Positions 19,220 to 28,512 of a DNA stretch of 64,000 bases are shown in pieces (position 1 is the first letter of the stretch; every line of letters starts with the position of its first letter). The position numbers and the translations under genes were made by a program. Where the stretch lies: positions 682,001-746,000 of the forward strand of contig NZ_QLUV01000001.1 of assembly GCF_003286075.1 (NCBI RefSeq). Reading direction: 5' to 3'. The stretch is from Paracoccus endophyticus. GTDB taxonomy: Bacteria > Pseudomonadota > Alphaproteobacteria > Rhodobacterales > Rhodobacteraceae. Below the pieces are notes generated by a model that worked only from the letters and a program-made list of their open reading frames with translations, was not told where the DNA came from and did no database searches.

Positions 19220-20911
19220 ATGCGTCGCCCCATCCTGCCCACGGCTGCCCTACTGCTGCTGACGACGGCGCTGGCCGCGCCGGCCCAGGCGCCGGCGCCC
19301 GAACCCCCGGCCGCCGCGGCACCGCCCGCCGCGGCTGCGCCCGCCCCTGCGGCCATGCCGCCCGGCGTCAGCCATTTCACCCTGGCCAACGGCATGCAGG
19401 CTGTGGTGATCGAGGATCACCGCGCGCCCGTCGTGGTCCAGATGGTGTGGTACCGCATCGGGTCCGCCGACGAGGTTCCGGGCAAGACCGGGCTGGCCCA
19501 TTACCTGGAACACCTGATGTTCAAGGGCACCGACACGCTGGACGCAGGCGAGCTGTCCAGGACGGTCACGGCGAACGGCGGCATGGACAACGCCTTCACC
19601 AGCTACGACTTCACCGCCTATTTCCAGCGCATCGCGTCCGACCGGCTGGACCTGGTGATGGGGATGGAGGCCGACCGCATGGAAAACCTGCGGATCGGCG
19701 AGGACGACTGGCAGGCCGAACGCCAGGTCGTGCTGGAGGAACGCGCCCAGCGCACCGACAGCGATCCCTCGGCGCTGTTCGGCGAGGAACGCAGCGCGGT
19801 CCAGTTCTACAACCACCCCTATGGCCGCCCGGTGATCGGCTGGCGGCAGGAGATGGAGGGACTGACGCGCGAGGACGCGATGGCGTGGTACGACAGCCAT
19901 TACGCCCCGAACGCCGCCGTGCTGGTCGTCGCGGGCGATGTCACCGCCGAACAGGTGCGGGCGCTGGCGGAAAAGCACTATGGCCCGATCCCGCCCAAGC
20001 CGGGCGCCGAGCGCGGCCCACGCCCGCAGGAGCCGCAGCAACGGACCGAGCGGCGGATCGAGATGTCCGACCCGCGCGTCGCGCAGCCGGTGCTGTCGCG
20101 CAGCGTCATCGCCCCCGAACGCAACCCCGGCGACCAGAGGACGGCCGCGGCGCTGACCGTGCTGGCCGAACTGCTGGCGGGATCGCCGCAGACCTCGGTC
20201 CTGGGCCGCGCCCTGGTCCTGCCGGGCAAGGCGCTGTACGTGGGCGCGGGCTATGACGGGCTGGCCGTCGATCCGACCAGCTTTTTGCTGGCCATGGTCC
20301 CCGTCCCGGGCGTGGCCCAGGCGGACGCCGAGGCGGCGCTGGCGGCGGCGCTGGACGGCTTCATGCAGTCGGGCCCCGACCCCGAGCAGCTGGAGCGGGT
20401 GCGCACGCAACTGCGCGCCGCGCGCATCTATGAACGCGATTCGGCGCATGGGCGGGCCTATGACTATGGCCAGGGGCTGTCGATCGGGCTGTCGGTGCAG
20501 GACGTGAACGACTGGCCCGACCTGCTGGCGGCGGTGACGGCCGAGGACGTGCGCGCCGCCGCGGCGCTGGTGCTGGGCGACCGGCCCGGCGTGACCTCGT
20601 GGCTGCTGCCGGCCGAGGCGGGCGCCGCCACGGCCGGCAGCGGCGCGACCCTCCCGGACGCGGCGCTGGTCCCCGCCGCGCAACCGGCCGCCGATGCGCC
20701 ACAGGCGGCGGATGCCACAGCGGTTGGGGACGCGGCGCTGGTCCCCGCCGCGCAACCGGCCGCAGGCGTGGCCGAGGGCGCCACCGATGCGGCCGCGTCC
20801 CCTGCCGCGACCGCCCCGCCGCCCGCCGCTCTCCCCGCCGCTCCGCCCCCGGCGCCGCCCGCCGCGGCAGGCGCCGAGGCCCCCGTCACCACCGGAAAGG
20901 CCCGTCCGTGA
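19220..20911 (+). CDS. M16 family zinc metallopeptidase (active-site type)
   Basis: 563-residue predicted periplasmic protease. The signal peptide is residues 1-22. The inverted zinc motif HxxEH is at 94-98 (HYLEH), with a downstream Glu near 173-175. The M16 N- and C-terminal halves end at about residue 465. The last ~95 residues are an Ala/Pro/Gly tail containing a duplicated 12-residue segment (DAALVPAAQPAA). GGAGGTTTTCC before 19220 is the ribosome binding site. The second, motif-less M16 gene overlaps its stop, so the two probably form a heterodimer as in other bacteria. Confidence 0.93.
   Translation: MRRPILPTAALLLLTTALAAPAQAPAPEPPAAAAPPAAAAPAPAAMPPGVSHFTLANGMQAVVIEDHRAPVVVQMVWYRIGSADEVPGKTGLAHYLEHLMFKGTDTLDAGELSRTVTANGGMDNAFTSYDFTAYFQRIASDRLDLVMGMEADRMENLRIGEDDWQAERQVVLEERAQRTDSDPSALFGEERSAVQFYNHPYGRPVIGWRQEMEGLTREDAMAWYDSHYAPNAAVLVVAGDVTAEQVRALAEKHYGPIPPKPGAERGPRPQEPQQRTERRIEMSDPRVAQPVLSRSVIAPERNPGDQRTAAALTVLAELLAGSPQTSVLGRALVLPGKALYVGAGYDGLAVDPTSFLLAMVPVPGVAQADAEAALAAALDGFMQSGPDPEQLERVRTQLRAARIYERDSAHGRAYDYGQGLSIGLSVQDVNDWPDLLAAVTAEDVRAAAALVLGDRPGVTSWLLPAEAGAATAGSGATLPDAALVPAAQPAADAPQAADATAVGDAALVPAAQPAAGVAEGATDAAASPAATAPPPAALPAAPPPAPPAAAGAEAPVTTGKARP
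20656..20763 (+). repeat. 36-bp direct repeat inside the M16 protease tail
   Basis: Identical 36-bp copies at 20656-20691 and 20728-20763, 72 bp apart and in frame. They encode the duplicated DAALVPAAQPAA segment in the Ala/Pro-rich C-terminal tail. Recombination between them would delete exactly 24 codons without a frameshift. Confidence 0.9.
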
Positions 20912-22218
20912 TCCGCACCCTGTTTTCTGCCCTGGCGCTGACGCTGCTGGCCGTGCTGCCCGCCCGCGCCATCGACATCCACGAGACGACCTCGCCCGGC
21001 GGCATTTCGGCCTGGCTGGTCGAGGATCACTCGATCCCCTTCGTCGCGCTGAACATCGCATTTCGCGGCGGCGCGTCCGTCGATGCGCCGGAGCGGCGCG
21101 GGGCCGTCAACCTGATGACCGGACTGCTGGAGGAGGGGGCCGGCGCGCGCGACGCCGCCGCCTTTGCCGAGGCGCTGGAGGCGACGGGCGCGACCCTGTC
21201 CTTCGGCGCAGACAACGACGCGGTGACGGTCTCGGCGCGGTTGCTGACCGCCAATCGCGATGAGGCCGCGGCCCTGATCCGCGATGCGCTGACCGTGCCG
21301 CGCCTTGACCCCGACGCCATCGAGCGGGTCCGCGCCCAGGTGCAGGCGTCGATCCGGTCGGGCGACACCGATCCCCAGACCCTGGCAGCGCGCGAGATGG
21401 CGCGGCAGGCCTGGGGCGATCATCCCTATGCGACGCCGGTGGACGGCACCGCCGACAGCGTGGCGGCCCTGACCCGCGCGGACCTGCTGGCCGCCAAGGA
21501 CCGGGTGCTGGCCCGCGACCGCGTGATCGTATCCGCGGCGGGCGACATCACCGCCGCCGACCTGGGCGCGCTGATCGACGCCATACTGGGCGACCTGCCG
21601 GCGCAGGCCACGGCGCCGCTGCCGCCCCGGGCCGAGCTGCTGCTGACAGGGGGCACCACGGTCATCGACTGGGACAGCCCGCAGACCGTGGTCAGCTTTG
21701 CCCAGGCCGGGCTGCCGATGGACCATCCCGACTATTTCGCGGCCTTCGTGCTGGACCACATCCTGGGCGGCGGCGGGTTCTCGTCCCGGCTGATGGAGGA
21801 GATCCGCGAAAAGCGCGGGCTGACCTATGGCGTGGGCACGGGACTGGCCAACGAGGTGCTGGGCGAGACATGGCGGGGCGGCATGGCCACCGCCAACGCC
21901 ACCACCGGTCAGGCGGTGGATCTGGTCCGCACGGTCTGGGACGGCATGAAGGGCGGCGTCACCGAGCAGGAGCTTGCGGACGCCAAGACCTATCTGACCG
22001 GCGAATACCCGCTGCGGTTCGACGGCAACGGCAAGATCGCGGGAATTCTGACCGGCATGCAGCTGATGGGAATGCCGCGCGATTACGTCAACACGCGCAA
22101 CCCGCGGATCGAGGCGGTCACAGCCGCCGACGTGCAGCGGGTCGCGCAAACGCTGCTGGATTCGGGCGATCTGCGCTTTGTTCTTGTCGGCCGCCCCGAG
22201 GGGTTGGTCGCCGACTGA
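20908..22218 (+). CDS. M16 family peptidase-like protein lacking the zinc motif
   Basis: 436-residue partner of the upstream protease. The signal peptide is residues 1-20 (ending LPARA). The HxxEH position is occupied by RGAVNLMTGLLEEG, so it cannot bind zinc. It keeps the C-terminal substrate-clamping R/Y region (RLMEEIREKRGLTYGVG). The GTG start at 20908 overlaps the previous stop (GTGA). Such motif-plus / motif-minus pairs act as heterodimers in the M16B group; that they do so here is inference. A perfect 14-bp terminator hairpin follows. Confidence 0.9.
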   Translation: MIRTLFSALALTLLAVLPARAIDIHETTSPGGISAWLVEDHSIPFVALNIAFRGGASVDAPERRGAVNLMTGLLEEGAGARDAAAFAEALEATGATLSFGADNDAVTVSARLLTANRDEAAALIRDALTVPRLDPDAIERVRAQVQASIRSGDTDPQTLAAREMARQAWGDHPYATPVDGTADSVAALTRADLLAAKDRVLARDRVIVSAAGDITAADLGALIDAILGDLPAQATAPLPPRAELLLTGGTTVIDWDSPQTVVSFAQAGLPMDHPDYFAAFVLDHILGGGGFSSRLMEEIREKRGLTYGVGTGLANEVLGETWRGGMATANATTGQAVDLVRTVWDGMKGGVTEQELADAKTYLTGEYPLRFDGNGKIAGILTGMQLMGMPRDYVNTRNPRIEAVTAADVQRVAQTLLDSGDLRFVLVGRPEGLVAD

Positions 22219-22224
22219 ACACAA

Positions 22225-22263
22225 GACACCGCCGCGCCCGGGGGGAGGAGGCGCGGCGGTGTC
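22225..22263. terminator. Strong hairpin terminator between convergent genes
   Basis: Arms 22225-22238 (GACACCGCCGCGCC) and 22250-22263 (GGCGCGGCGGTGTC) are a perfect 14-bp inverted repeat with an 11-nt purine-rich loop. It lies between the M16 gene (+) and the small lipoprotein gene (-). There is no long T-run. Confidence 0.75.
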
Positions 22264-22278
22264 CCGACCCCGTTGGGA

Positions 22279-22455
22279 TCACTTGACCTGAACGGCCCCG
22301 GTGCCACCCAGGGCTGCGCCTGCAACCGCCCCGACAGGACCGGCCACAACCGCACCTGTGGCCGCGCCGGTCGTGGCGCGCGTCGCCGTGTTCGGGCCGC
22401 AGCCCGCAACGGCCAGCGCCATGCCAACCGCCGTCATCATTGCCATCGTCTTCAT
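22279..22455 (-). CDS. Small glycine-zipper lipoprotein
   Basis: 58-residue lipoprotein. The signal peptide ends in ALAVAGC (Cys at 19). The mature part is Gly/Ala-rich ([25 protein letters not shown]), a glycine-zipper pattern seen in small membrane-associated lipoproteins. The ATG at 22455 is preferred over the start five codons upstream because it opens directly on the basic signal-peptide N-terminus (MKT). Function unknown. Confidence 0.75.
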   Translation of the reverse strand: MKTMAMMTAVGMALAVAGCGPNTATRATTGAATGAVVAGPVGAVAGAALGGTGAVQVK

Positions 22456-22576
22456 GTCCGGTCCTCGCATCCTGTGGATTGCAGGATCAACCGTTCAGCA
22501 ATGGCCCGGTTCCCTTTTCGACGCAGCAGGGGGCGAATCGGGTGATCTTTGTCCGGTCTGTGCTAGATATGGTGGC

Positions 22577-24403
22577 ATGATACGCCAGGACCCCAACATC
22601 CGACCGGTCATCCGCCAATTGGACCAGACCGCCGCCAACCGCATCGCCGCGGGCGAGGTGGTCGAGCGTCCGGCCTCGGCCGTCAAGGAACTGGTCGAGA
22701 ACGCGCTGGACGCCGGCGCCACGCGGATCGAGGTGGCGATCGCCGGCGGCGGCAAGCGGCTGATCCGCGTGACCGACGACGGCTGCGGCATGACGGCCGC
22801 CGACCTGCCGCTGGCGCTGGCCCGGCACGCGACGTCCAAGATCGACGGGTCCGACCTGCTGGACATCCGCAGCTTCGGCTTTCGGGGCGAGGCGCTGCCC
22901 AGCCTGGCCGCGGTCGCGCGGCTGACCCTGACCAGCCGCGCCGCCGGGCACGAGCCCGCGCAGATCGCCGTCAGCGCCGGACGCGCGGGTCCGGTCCGCC
23001 CGGCGGCCAGCAACCGCGGCACGGTGGTCGAACTGCGCGACCTGTTCTTCGCCACGCCCGCGCGGCTGAAGTTCCTGCGCTCTGACCGGGCCGAGACGCA
23101 GGCCATCGCCGAGGTGATGCGCCGGCTGGCCATGGCCGAACCCGCCACCGCCTTTACCCTGACCGACGAGGACGAGGGCCGGATGCTGTTTCGCGCCGAT
23201 GCCGAGCAGGGCGATCTGTTCAATGCCCTGGCCGCCCGCGTCGGGCGGGTCATGGGGCGCGAGTTCCTGGACAATGCGGTGCCCATCGACGCCACCCGCG
23301 ACGGGCTGCGGCTGACCGGGCTGGCGGGGCTGCCGACCTGTTCGCGCGGCGCGGCCGTGGCGCAGCACCTGTTCGTCAACACCCGCCCCGTCCGCGACCG
23401 CCTGCTGACCGGCGCGCTGCGGGCGGGGTATTTCGACACGCTGCCGTCCGGGCGGCATCCGGCGGCGGTGCTGTATCTGGCCTGCGACCCCAGGCAGGTG
23501 GACGTGAACGTCCACCCCGCCAAGGCCGAGGTGCGGTTCCGTGAACCCGACGCGGCGCGCGGCCTGGTCGTGACCGCGCTGCGCCACGCGCTGGCGGGCG
23601 CGGGGCATCGCGCCGCCACCACCGGGGCTGCGGCGGCGCTGGCGGCGTTCCGCGCCGAACCCGACCCGCGCCCGCCCCTTCGCCTGTCGCACGTCCCCAT
23701 AATGCCCGCTCGTCTGTCCCCCACGGCTGCCGCGCTGTCGCTGGCCGCGCAGGCGCCGTTGCCGTCCGGTCCGGCCGCAGGCTTTGCCGAGGCCGCCGCC
23801 CGCGTCGAGCCGGAGGGGCTGGCGACCGACGCCCCGCTTGGGGCGGCCCGCGCGCAACTGCACGAGAACTGGATCGTCGCGCAGACCCGCGACGGCATCG
23901 TCATCGTGGACCAGCACGCCGCGCACGAGCGGCTGGTCTATGAACGGCTCAAGGCGCAGGCGGCGGCCGCGCGCATCCCCTCTCAGGCACTGCTGATCCC
24001 CGAGATCGTCGATCTGGGCGACGCGGCCGCGACCCTGCTGGCGGTTGCGGGGGACCTCGACCGGCTGGGGCTGGCGCTCGAGCCGTTCGGCCCCGGCTGC
24101 ATCGCGGTGCGCGAGGTGCCGGCCGCGCTGGGGCGCGTGGATGCCGCCGCGCTGCTGCGCGACATCGCCGACGACCTGGCGGACCTGGGCGCGTCGGATC
24201 GCCTGCAGGGGCGGCTGGACGCGGTGCTGTCGTCGATGGCCTGCCACGGCTCGGTCCGGTCGGGCCGGCGCCTGACCGGGGACGAGATGAACGCCCTGCT
24301 GCGCGAGATGGAGCGCACGCCCCGGTCGGGCCAGTGCAACCACGGCCGCCCCACCTGGATCGAGCTGAAGCTGGCCGACATCGAGCGGCTGTTCGGGCGC
24401 TGA
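22577..24403 (+). CDS. mutL: DNA mismatch repair protein MutL
   Basis: 608-residue mismatch-repair ATPase. The GHKL motifs are present: [37 protein letters not shown] variable linker (about 340-425) is followed by the dimerisation/endonuclease domain. The endonuclease motif DQHA(x)2E(x)4E is intact at 445-456 ([12 protein letters not shown]). CNHGRP near the end is the conserved C-terminal element. It should therefore nick DNA itself, fitting genomes without MutH. The ATG at 22577 opens the family N-terminus; the region upstream is the shared leader with the lipoprotein gene. Confidence 0.96.
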   Translation: MIRQDPNIRPVIRQLDQTAANRIAAGEVVERPASAVKELVENALDAGATRIEVAIAGGGKRLIRVTDDGCGMTAADLPLALARHATSKIDGSDLLDIRSFGFRGEALPSLAAVARLTLTSRAAGHEPAQIAVSAGRAGPVRPAASNRGTVVELRDLFFATPARLKFLRSDRAETQAIAEVMRRLAMAEPATAFTLTDEDEGRMLFRADAEQGDLFNALAARVGRVMGREFLDNAVPIDATRDGLRLTGLAGLPTCSRGAAVAQHLFVNTRPVRDRLLTGALRAGYFDTLPSGRHPAAVLYLACDPRQVDVNVHPAKAEVRFREPDAARGLVVTALRHALAGAGHRAATTGAAAALAAFRAEPDPRPPLRLSHVPIMPARLSPTAAALSLAAQAPLPSGPAAGFAEAAARVEPEGLATDAPLGAARAQLHENWIVAQTRDGIVIVDQHAAHERLVYERLKAQAAAARIPSQALLIPEIVDLGDAAATLLAVAGDLDRLGLALEPFGPGCIAVREVPAALGRVDAAALLRDIADDLADLGASDRLQGRLDAVLSSMACHGSVRSGRRLTGDEMNALLREMERTPRSGQCNHGRPTWIELKLADIERLFGR

Positions 24404-24452
24404 TTGACGCCCGTGCCCCGTGGGGCGACAAGCGGGGAAAAGGGGACCGACC

Positions 24453-24800
24453 ATGCTGGAGATCAGTGCCGACAAGATCGCCTTCGTCATCATCCGCGCC
24501 CGCGACTATGACCAGGGGCTGGACGGGCGGGGCGGGCGCAATGCCTTCGAACTGCGCGACTTCATCGCCGGGCTGAACGACGACGAGCAGGCGGCGCTGA
24601 CGGCGGTCATGTGGATCGGCCGCGGCACCTATGAGGCGGAAGAACTGGCCGAGGCCGTCGCCACCGCGCGGGCCGAAAAGACCACGCCGACCGAGGATTA
24701 CCTGATGGGCGAGCCCCGGCTGGCCGACCACCTCGAGGCCGGGATGGCCGCCCTCGGGCTGGATGCGACCGATGCCGAGGACGACCTGCTCAAGTTCTGA
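24453..24800 (+). CDS. DUF3775 domain protein
   Basis: 115-residue cytosolic protein. The pattern MLEISADKIAFVIIRARDYD, LNDDEQAALTAVMWIGRGTY and the late DYLMGEPRLADHLEAGMA are DUF3775 hallmarks. Function unknown. GGGGAAAAGGGG just upstream can serve as the ribosome binding site. Its stop abuts the stop of the convergent PQQ-type dehydrogenase gene with no gap. Confidence 0.8.
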   Translation: MLEISADKIAFVIIRARDYDQGLDGRGGRNAFELRDFIAGLNDDEQAALTAVMWIGRGTYEAEELAEAVATARAEKTTPTEDYLMGEPRLADHLEAGMAALGLDATDAEDDLLKF

Positions 24801-25973
24801 TCAGTCCCGCGTGACGCGGACCAGCGCGCCGTTCCGGGCGTCGGTCAGCAGCATCACCGACCCGTCGCGCGCCACCTCGACGTCGCGGACGCGGCCGATG
24901 CCCTGCAGGTGCCGCGCCTCGCCGGTGACGCGGTCGCCGTCCAGCGTCAGCCGCACCAGCGCCCGTCCGACCAGCCCGCCGATCAGGGCGTTCCCCTGCC
25001 ATTCGGGGAACATCGCGCCGTCATAGAACGCCAGCCCGCTGGCCGCGATCACCGGGTCCCAGTAATAGACCGGCTGCTCCAGCCCTTGCTGTGCCGTGAT
25101 CCCCTCGCCGATCGGCTTGCCGCTGTAATCGAGGCCATAGGTGATGATCGGCCAGCCATAGTTCTTGCCGGCCTGGGGGCGGTTCAGCTCGTCCCCGCCC
25201 TTGGGGCCGTGTTCCACGGTCCACAGCCGGCCCTGCCCGTCCAGGGCTGCGGCCTGAACGTTGCGAAAGCCCTTGGCAAAGGTTTCCGGCAGCCAGCCGT
25301 CCACGCGCGCGCCCGCCGCGCCCCCCAGGGGGTCGATGCGGACCAGCTTGCCGATGTGGTTGTCGTCATCCTGCGCGGTGGCGCGGGGCGCGGGGTCGGA
25401 CCGCTCGCCCAGCGTCACGAACAGCCCGCCCTGTCCGTCCAGCACCAGCCGAGAGCCGAAGTGCTTGTCGCTGGCCCAAGGGGGGGTCTGGCGAAAGATT
25501 TCGGTCACGTTCTCGAGCGTGCTGCCGTCGGCCGACAGCGTGCCGGTGGCGACGGCGGTGGCGTTCCTGCCGCCCTCGGCCGGGGCGGCATAGCTGATCC
25601 AGACGCGGCGGTCGGCAAAGTCGGGGGCGACCAGCACGTCCAGCAGCCCGCCCTGTCCGCGGGCGTCAATCGGGGGAAGGCCTGCGATCTCGGGGCCGAC
25701 GCGGCCGTCTGCGGACACCATCCGCAGCCGCCCCGGCCGTTCGGTCACCAGCCATCCGCCATCCGGCAGTTCGGCCATGCCCCAGGGATGCTCAAGGCCG
25801 TCGGCGACCGTGGTGGTGGCCAGCGCGATGTCGTCGGGCAGGACCGGCGCGCGGGTCTGGCCGGCGAATGCGGGCTGCTGGTCGGGGGCGTTGGGGGGCG
25901 TCGCATTGAAATCGGCGGCGGCCGGTCCAGCCAGCGCCGCCGCCAGAACTGTGCTCAGGACGAAACGGGTCAT
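24801..25973 (-). CDS. Periplasmic PQQ-type sugar dehydrogenase
   Basis: 390-residue predicted periplasmic glucose/sorbosone-type beta-propeller. The signal peptide is residues 1-21. HPWGMAELPDGGWLVTERPGRL (in part) starts the propeller. The catalytic-region pattern LWTVEHGPKGGDELN and NYGWPIITYG is typical of soluble aldose sugar dehydrogenases. Whether PQQ is made and bound cannot be seen here. The ATG at 25973 is chosen because it begins the signal peptide. An RTX gene lies upstream on the same strand. Confidence 0.88.
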   Translation of the reverse strand: MTRFVLSTVLAAALAGPAAADFNATPPNAPDQQPAFAGQTRAPVLPDDIALATTTVADGLEHPWGMAELPDGGWLVTERPGRLRMVSADGRVGPEIAGLPPIDARGQGGLLDVLVAPDFADRRVWISYAAPAEGGRNATAVATGTLSADGSTLENVTEIFRQTPPWASDKHFGSRLVLDGQGGLFVTLGERSDPAPRATAQDDDNHIGKLVRIDPLGGAAGARVDGWLPETFAKGFRNVQAAALDGQGRLWTVEHGPKGGDELNRPQAGKNYGWPIITYGLDYSGKPIGEGITAQQGLEQPVYYWDPVIAASGLAFYDGAMFPEWQGNALIGGLVGRALVRLTLDGDRVTGEARHLQGIGRVRDVEVARDGSVMLLTDARNGALVRVTRD

Positions 25974-26036
25974 CGCGCACTCCTCGGGGTTGCCTTGGGG
26001 TGACAACCGCGGCGCGACCCGTCCGTTCCGCGTGGA

Positions 26037-26999
26037 TTACAGCACGAACTCGTCAGCGCTGTAGGCGTAGGGGCTGACGGACCCGTCCTGGATGACCAGA
26101 CGGAAATCGGCCACGCGGTCGTTGTTGACGTGTCCCGACAGGATCGTATTTCCGTAGCTGTCCTGGCTAAGGACAACAGTCCCTGCCGCCCGGCTGGCGG
26201 AAAAGCCGAAGGTCTGGTTGCCGGCATAGTTCACGTTGGCGTCGATCCCCGACAGGTCGATCACGTCGCCGCCCCGGACGCCGATGCCCTGGAACGCGGT
26301 CGCGCCGTCGCCGGCAGAGATCACGTCGACCGTGCGGCCGCTGGAGTCCGACACCGCATTGAAGACAAAGCGGTCGGCGTTCGCGCCGCCGATCAGCCGG
26401 TCGGCCCCGGCCCCGCCCAGCAGCCTGTCCGCCCCGTCCTGCCCGCGCAGCACGTCCGCCCCGTACCCGCCGTTCAGGATGTCGGCACCGGCCCCGCCCA
26501 GCAACTGGTCGTTGCCCAGGGCGCCCACCAGATTGTCGTTGCCGCCCTGGCCATAGATCGTGTCGTTGCCGTCCATCCCGTGGATGCCGTCGTTCGACCC
26601 GGTGCCGACGACCCGGTCGTTGCCGTTGGTCGCATAGCCCAGCGACACGGTCAGCGTATAGCTGCCAGTGGCGTTGTTGCCCGTCTCGCCGACACCCAGA
26701 GTCCACGTGCCGGTCCAGCCGTTGCCGATAGTGAAAGTGATCTGCCCATCGCGGTTCACGCCGGGCGTGCTGTCGTTGGCCGGGTTGATGTCGTCGTTGT
26801 AGAGCACCCGCGTACCATTGCTGTTGTACAGCGAGATATTGGGGTCATACAGCGTGCCCGACCCTGACGAGACGCCCTTGGCCGCGACCGAATAGGTCAG
26901 CCCCTCGATGAAGGTGGTGTTATAGGTGTCGTAGTCCCTCATCGGCGAGATGGACCCGACGCGCGAAGTGCCGGGTGCAATCAGTCCGGAATAGGCCAT
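26037..26999 (-). CDS. RTX calcium-binding protein with N-terminal prepeptidase-like domain
   Basis: 320-residue predicted type I-secreted protein. Residues about 20-118 look like a PPC-type beta domain (SYTLTVSLGY at its end). Glycine/Asp nonapeptide repeats (GGxGxDxLxG type) run from about 123 to 212. The C-terminus ends ADFRLVIQDGSVSPYAYSAD, like other secreted RTX proteins. No N-terminal signal peptide is visible, which fits C-terminal secretion. The ribosome binding site GAGGAG lies upstream of 26999. No type I secretion genes are in the window. Confidence 0.85.
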   Translation of the reverse strand: MAYSGLIAPGTSRVGSISPMRDYDTYNTTFIEGLTYSVAAKGVSSGSGTLYDPNISLYNSNGTRVLYNDDINPANDSTPGVNRDGQITFTIGNGWTGTWTLGVGETGNNATGSYTLTVSLGYATNGNDRVVGTGSNDGIHGMDGNDTIYGQGGNDNLVGALGNDQLLGGAGADILNGGYGADVLRGQDGADRLLGGAGADRLIGGANADRFVFNAVSDSSGRTVDVISAGDGATAFQGIGVRGGDVIDLSGIDANVNYAGNQTFGFSASRAAGTVVLSQDSYGNTILSGHVNNDRVADFRLVIQDGSVSPYAYSADEFVL

Positions 27000-27416
27000 G
27001 AGACGGTCTCCTCAAGAGTTCGGTTTGTGGCCGCATGCTACGCGCGTCCCGGGTCACTGCCTCTTCACCTTGCGCGGCGGATGTCGTGACCGAAGGCGCG
27101 CGCGCCATGCGGCACTTGCGACGGATCAACGTCCCGCCGCGCGCCGCGTTCGATCACGGACGCGTGTCGCGCCGCGCCCCAGCAGACGGCCGCCGATGGG
27201 CGGCCATGCGAAACGGCCCCCGCCGGATGGGCAGGGGCCGTCAACGGTGATCAGAAGGGCAGGGCTGGACCATGTCCCGATCCGGCCTTGCCGGCGCTCA
27301 GAACGTTCCGGGCTGCCGGACTGCCGGACTGTTTGCGGGGGCCGTGCTCCGGCCCTCCGCTTGCGCTCCGGGCGTTCGCCGGGGAAAAGGTCCACTGGAC
27401 CTTTTCCTGATCCGGC
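27000..27416. other. 417-bp intergenic stretch with hairpins and a probable dispersed repeat
   Basis: The first part (27000-27210) is the leader of the minus-strand RTX gene. A hairpin has arms 27213-27220 and 27234-27241 (ACGGCCCC / GGGGCCGT). From about 27306 to 27410 the sequence looks like a non-coding repeat. It holds CTGCCGGA twice in tandem, a GGGCCGG-rich segment, and a 25-bp palindrome at 27383-27407 next to the asd stop. No gene is seen on either strand. Confidence 0.5.
27383..27407 (-). terminator. Palindromic terminator downstream of asd
   Basis: A perfect 12-bp inverted repeat around a single base: arms 27383-27394 (GGAAAAGGTCCA) and 27396-27407 (TGGACCTTTTCC). Read on the minus strand it starts 10 bp after the asd stop and ends in CCTTTTCC. 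It can act as a bidirectional terminator. Confidence 0.6.
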
Positions 27417-28439
27417 TCAGCCCTTCTTCAGCACCCGGCTGCCCAGCAGCTCGGCGATCTGCACGGCGTTCAGCGCCGCGCCCTTGCGCAGGTTGTCGCT
27501 GACGCACCACAGGTTCAGGCCGTTCTCGACGGTGGAATCCTGCCGGATGCGGGACACGAAGGTGGCATAGTCGCCGACGCAATCGATGGGCGTGACGTAG
27601 CCGCCGGGTTCGCGCTTGTCGATCACCAGCACGCCGGGCGCCTCGCGCAGGATATCGCGGGCCTCGTCCTCGTCCAGGAACTCCTCGAACTCGATGTTGA
27701 TCGATTCCGAATGGCCGACGAAGACCGGGACGCGCACGCAGGTCGCCGTGACCTTGACGCTGCTGTCCATGATCTTCTTGGTCTCGGCGACCATCTTCCA
27801 TTCTTCCTTGGTCTCGCCCGAGTCCAGGAACACGTCGATCTGCGGGATCACGTTGAAGGCGATCTGCTTCTGGAACTTGCTCGGGGGCACGTCCTTGGTG
27901 GGGTTGTAGACCGCCTTGGTCTGCTCCCACAGCTCGTCCATGCCCTCTTTTCCGGCGCCCGACACCGATTGGTAGGTGCTGACAACGACCCGCTTGATCC
28001 GCGCGCGGTCGTGCAGCGGCTTGAGCGCGACGACCATCTGCGCCGTCGAGCAGTTGGGGTTGGCGATGATGTTCTTCCTGGAATAGCCGGTGATCGCGTC
28101 GGCATTCACCTCGGGGACGATCAGCGGCACGTCGGGGTCATAGCGGTACAGCGACGAGTTGTCGATCACCACGCAGCCCGCCTTGGCGGCGATGGGCGCG
28201 TATTGTTTCGTCGCGTCCGACCCGATGGCGAACAGCGCGATGTCCCAGCCGGTGAAGTCGAAGCCCTCGATATCCTTGGTCTTCAGGGTCTTGTCGCCAA
28301 AGCTGACCTCGGTGCCCAGCGACCGGCGCGAGGCGAGCGCGACGATCTCGTCCACCGGAAACTGGCGCTCGGCCAGGATGTTCAGCATTTCGCGGCCCAC
28401 GTTCCCCGTGGCGCCCGCAACGACGACCTTGTAGCCCAT
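27417..28439 (-). CDS. asd: Aspartate-semialdehyde dehydrogenase
   Basis: 340-residue NADPH enzyme making aspartate semialdehyde for lysine, threonine and methionine. The N-terminal GATGNVGREML binds NADP. The catalytic Cys is in NPNCSTAQM (about residue 130). The C-terminal half holds GHSESINIEFEE. The ATG at 28439 starts the family N-terminus (MGYKVVVAG); the frame is open for 1.7 kb upstream but the rest is a shadow of the aminopeptidase gene. Stands alone on its strand. Confidence 0.97.
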   Translation of the reverse strand: MGYKVVVAGATGNVGREMLNILAERQFPVDEIVALASRRSLGTEVSFGDKTLKTKDIEGFDFTGWDIALFAIGSDATKQYAPIAAKAGCVVIDNSSLYRYDPDVPLIVPEVNADAITGYSRKNIIANPNCSTAQMVVALKPLHDRARIKRVVVSTYQSVSGAGKEGMDELWEQTKAVYNPTKDVPPSKFQKQIAFNVIPQIDVFLDSGETKEEWKMVAETKKIMDSSVKVTATCVRVPVFVGHSESINIEFEEFLDEDEARDILREAPGVLVIDKREPGGYVTPIDCVGDYATFVSRIRQDSTVENGLNLWCVSDNLRKGAALNAVQIAELLGSRVLKKG

Positions 28440-28512
28440 CGAGGTTCCCTTTCGATCAAGACGCGCGGCCATAGCCGGAAATGGCGGGAAAGTGAAGGCG
28501 GCACGCGTGCGA

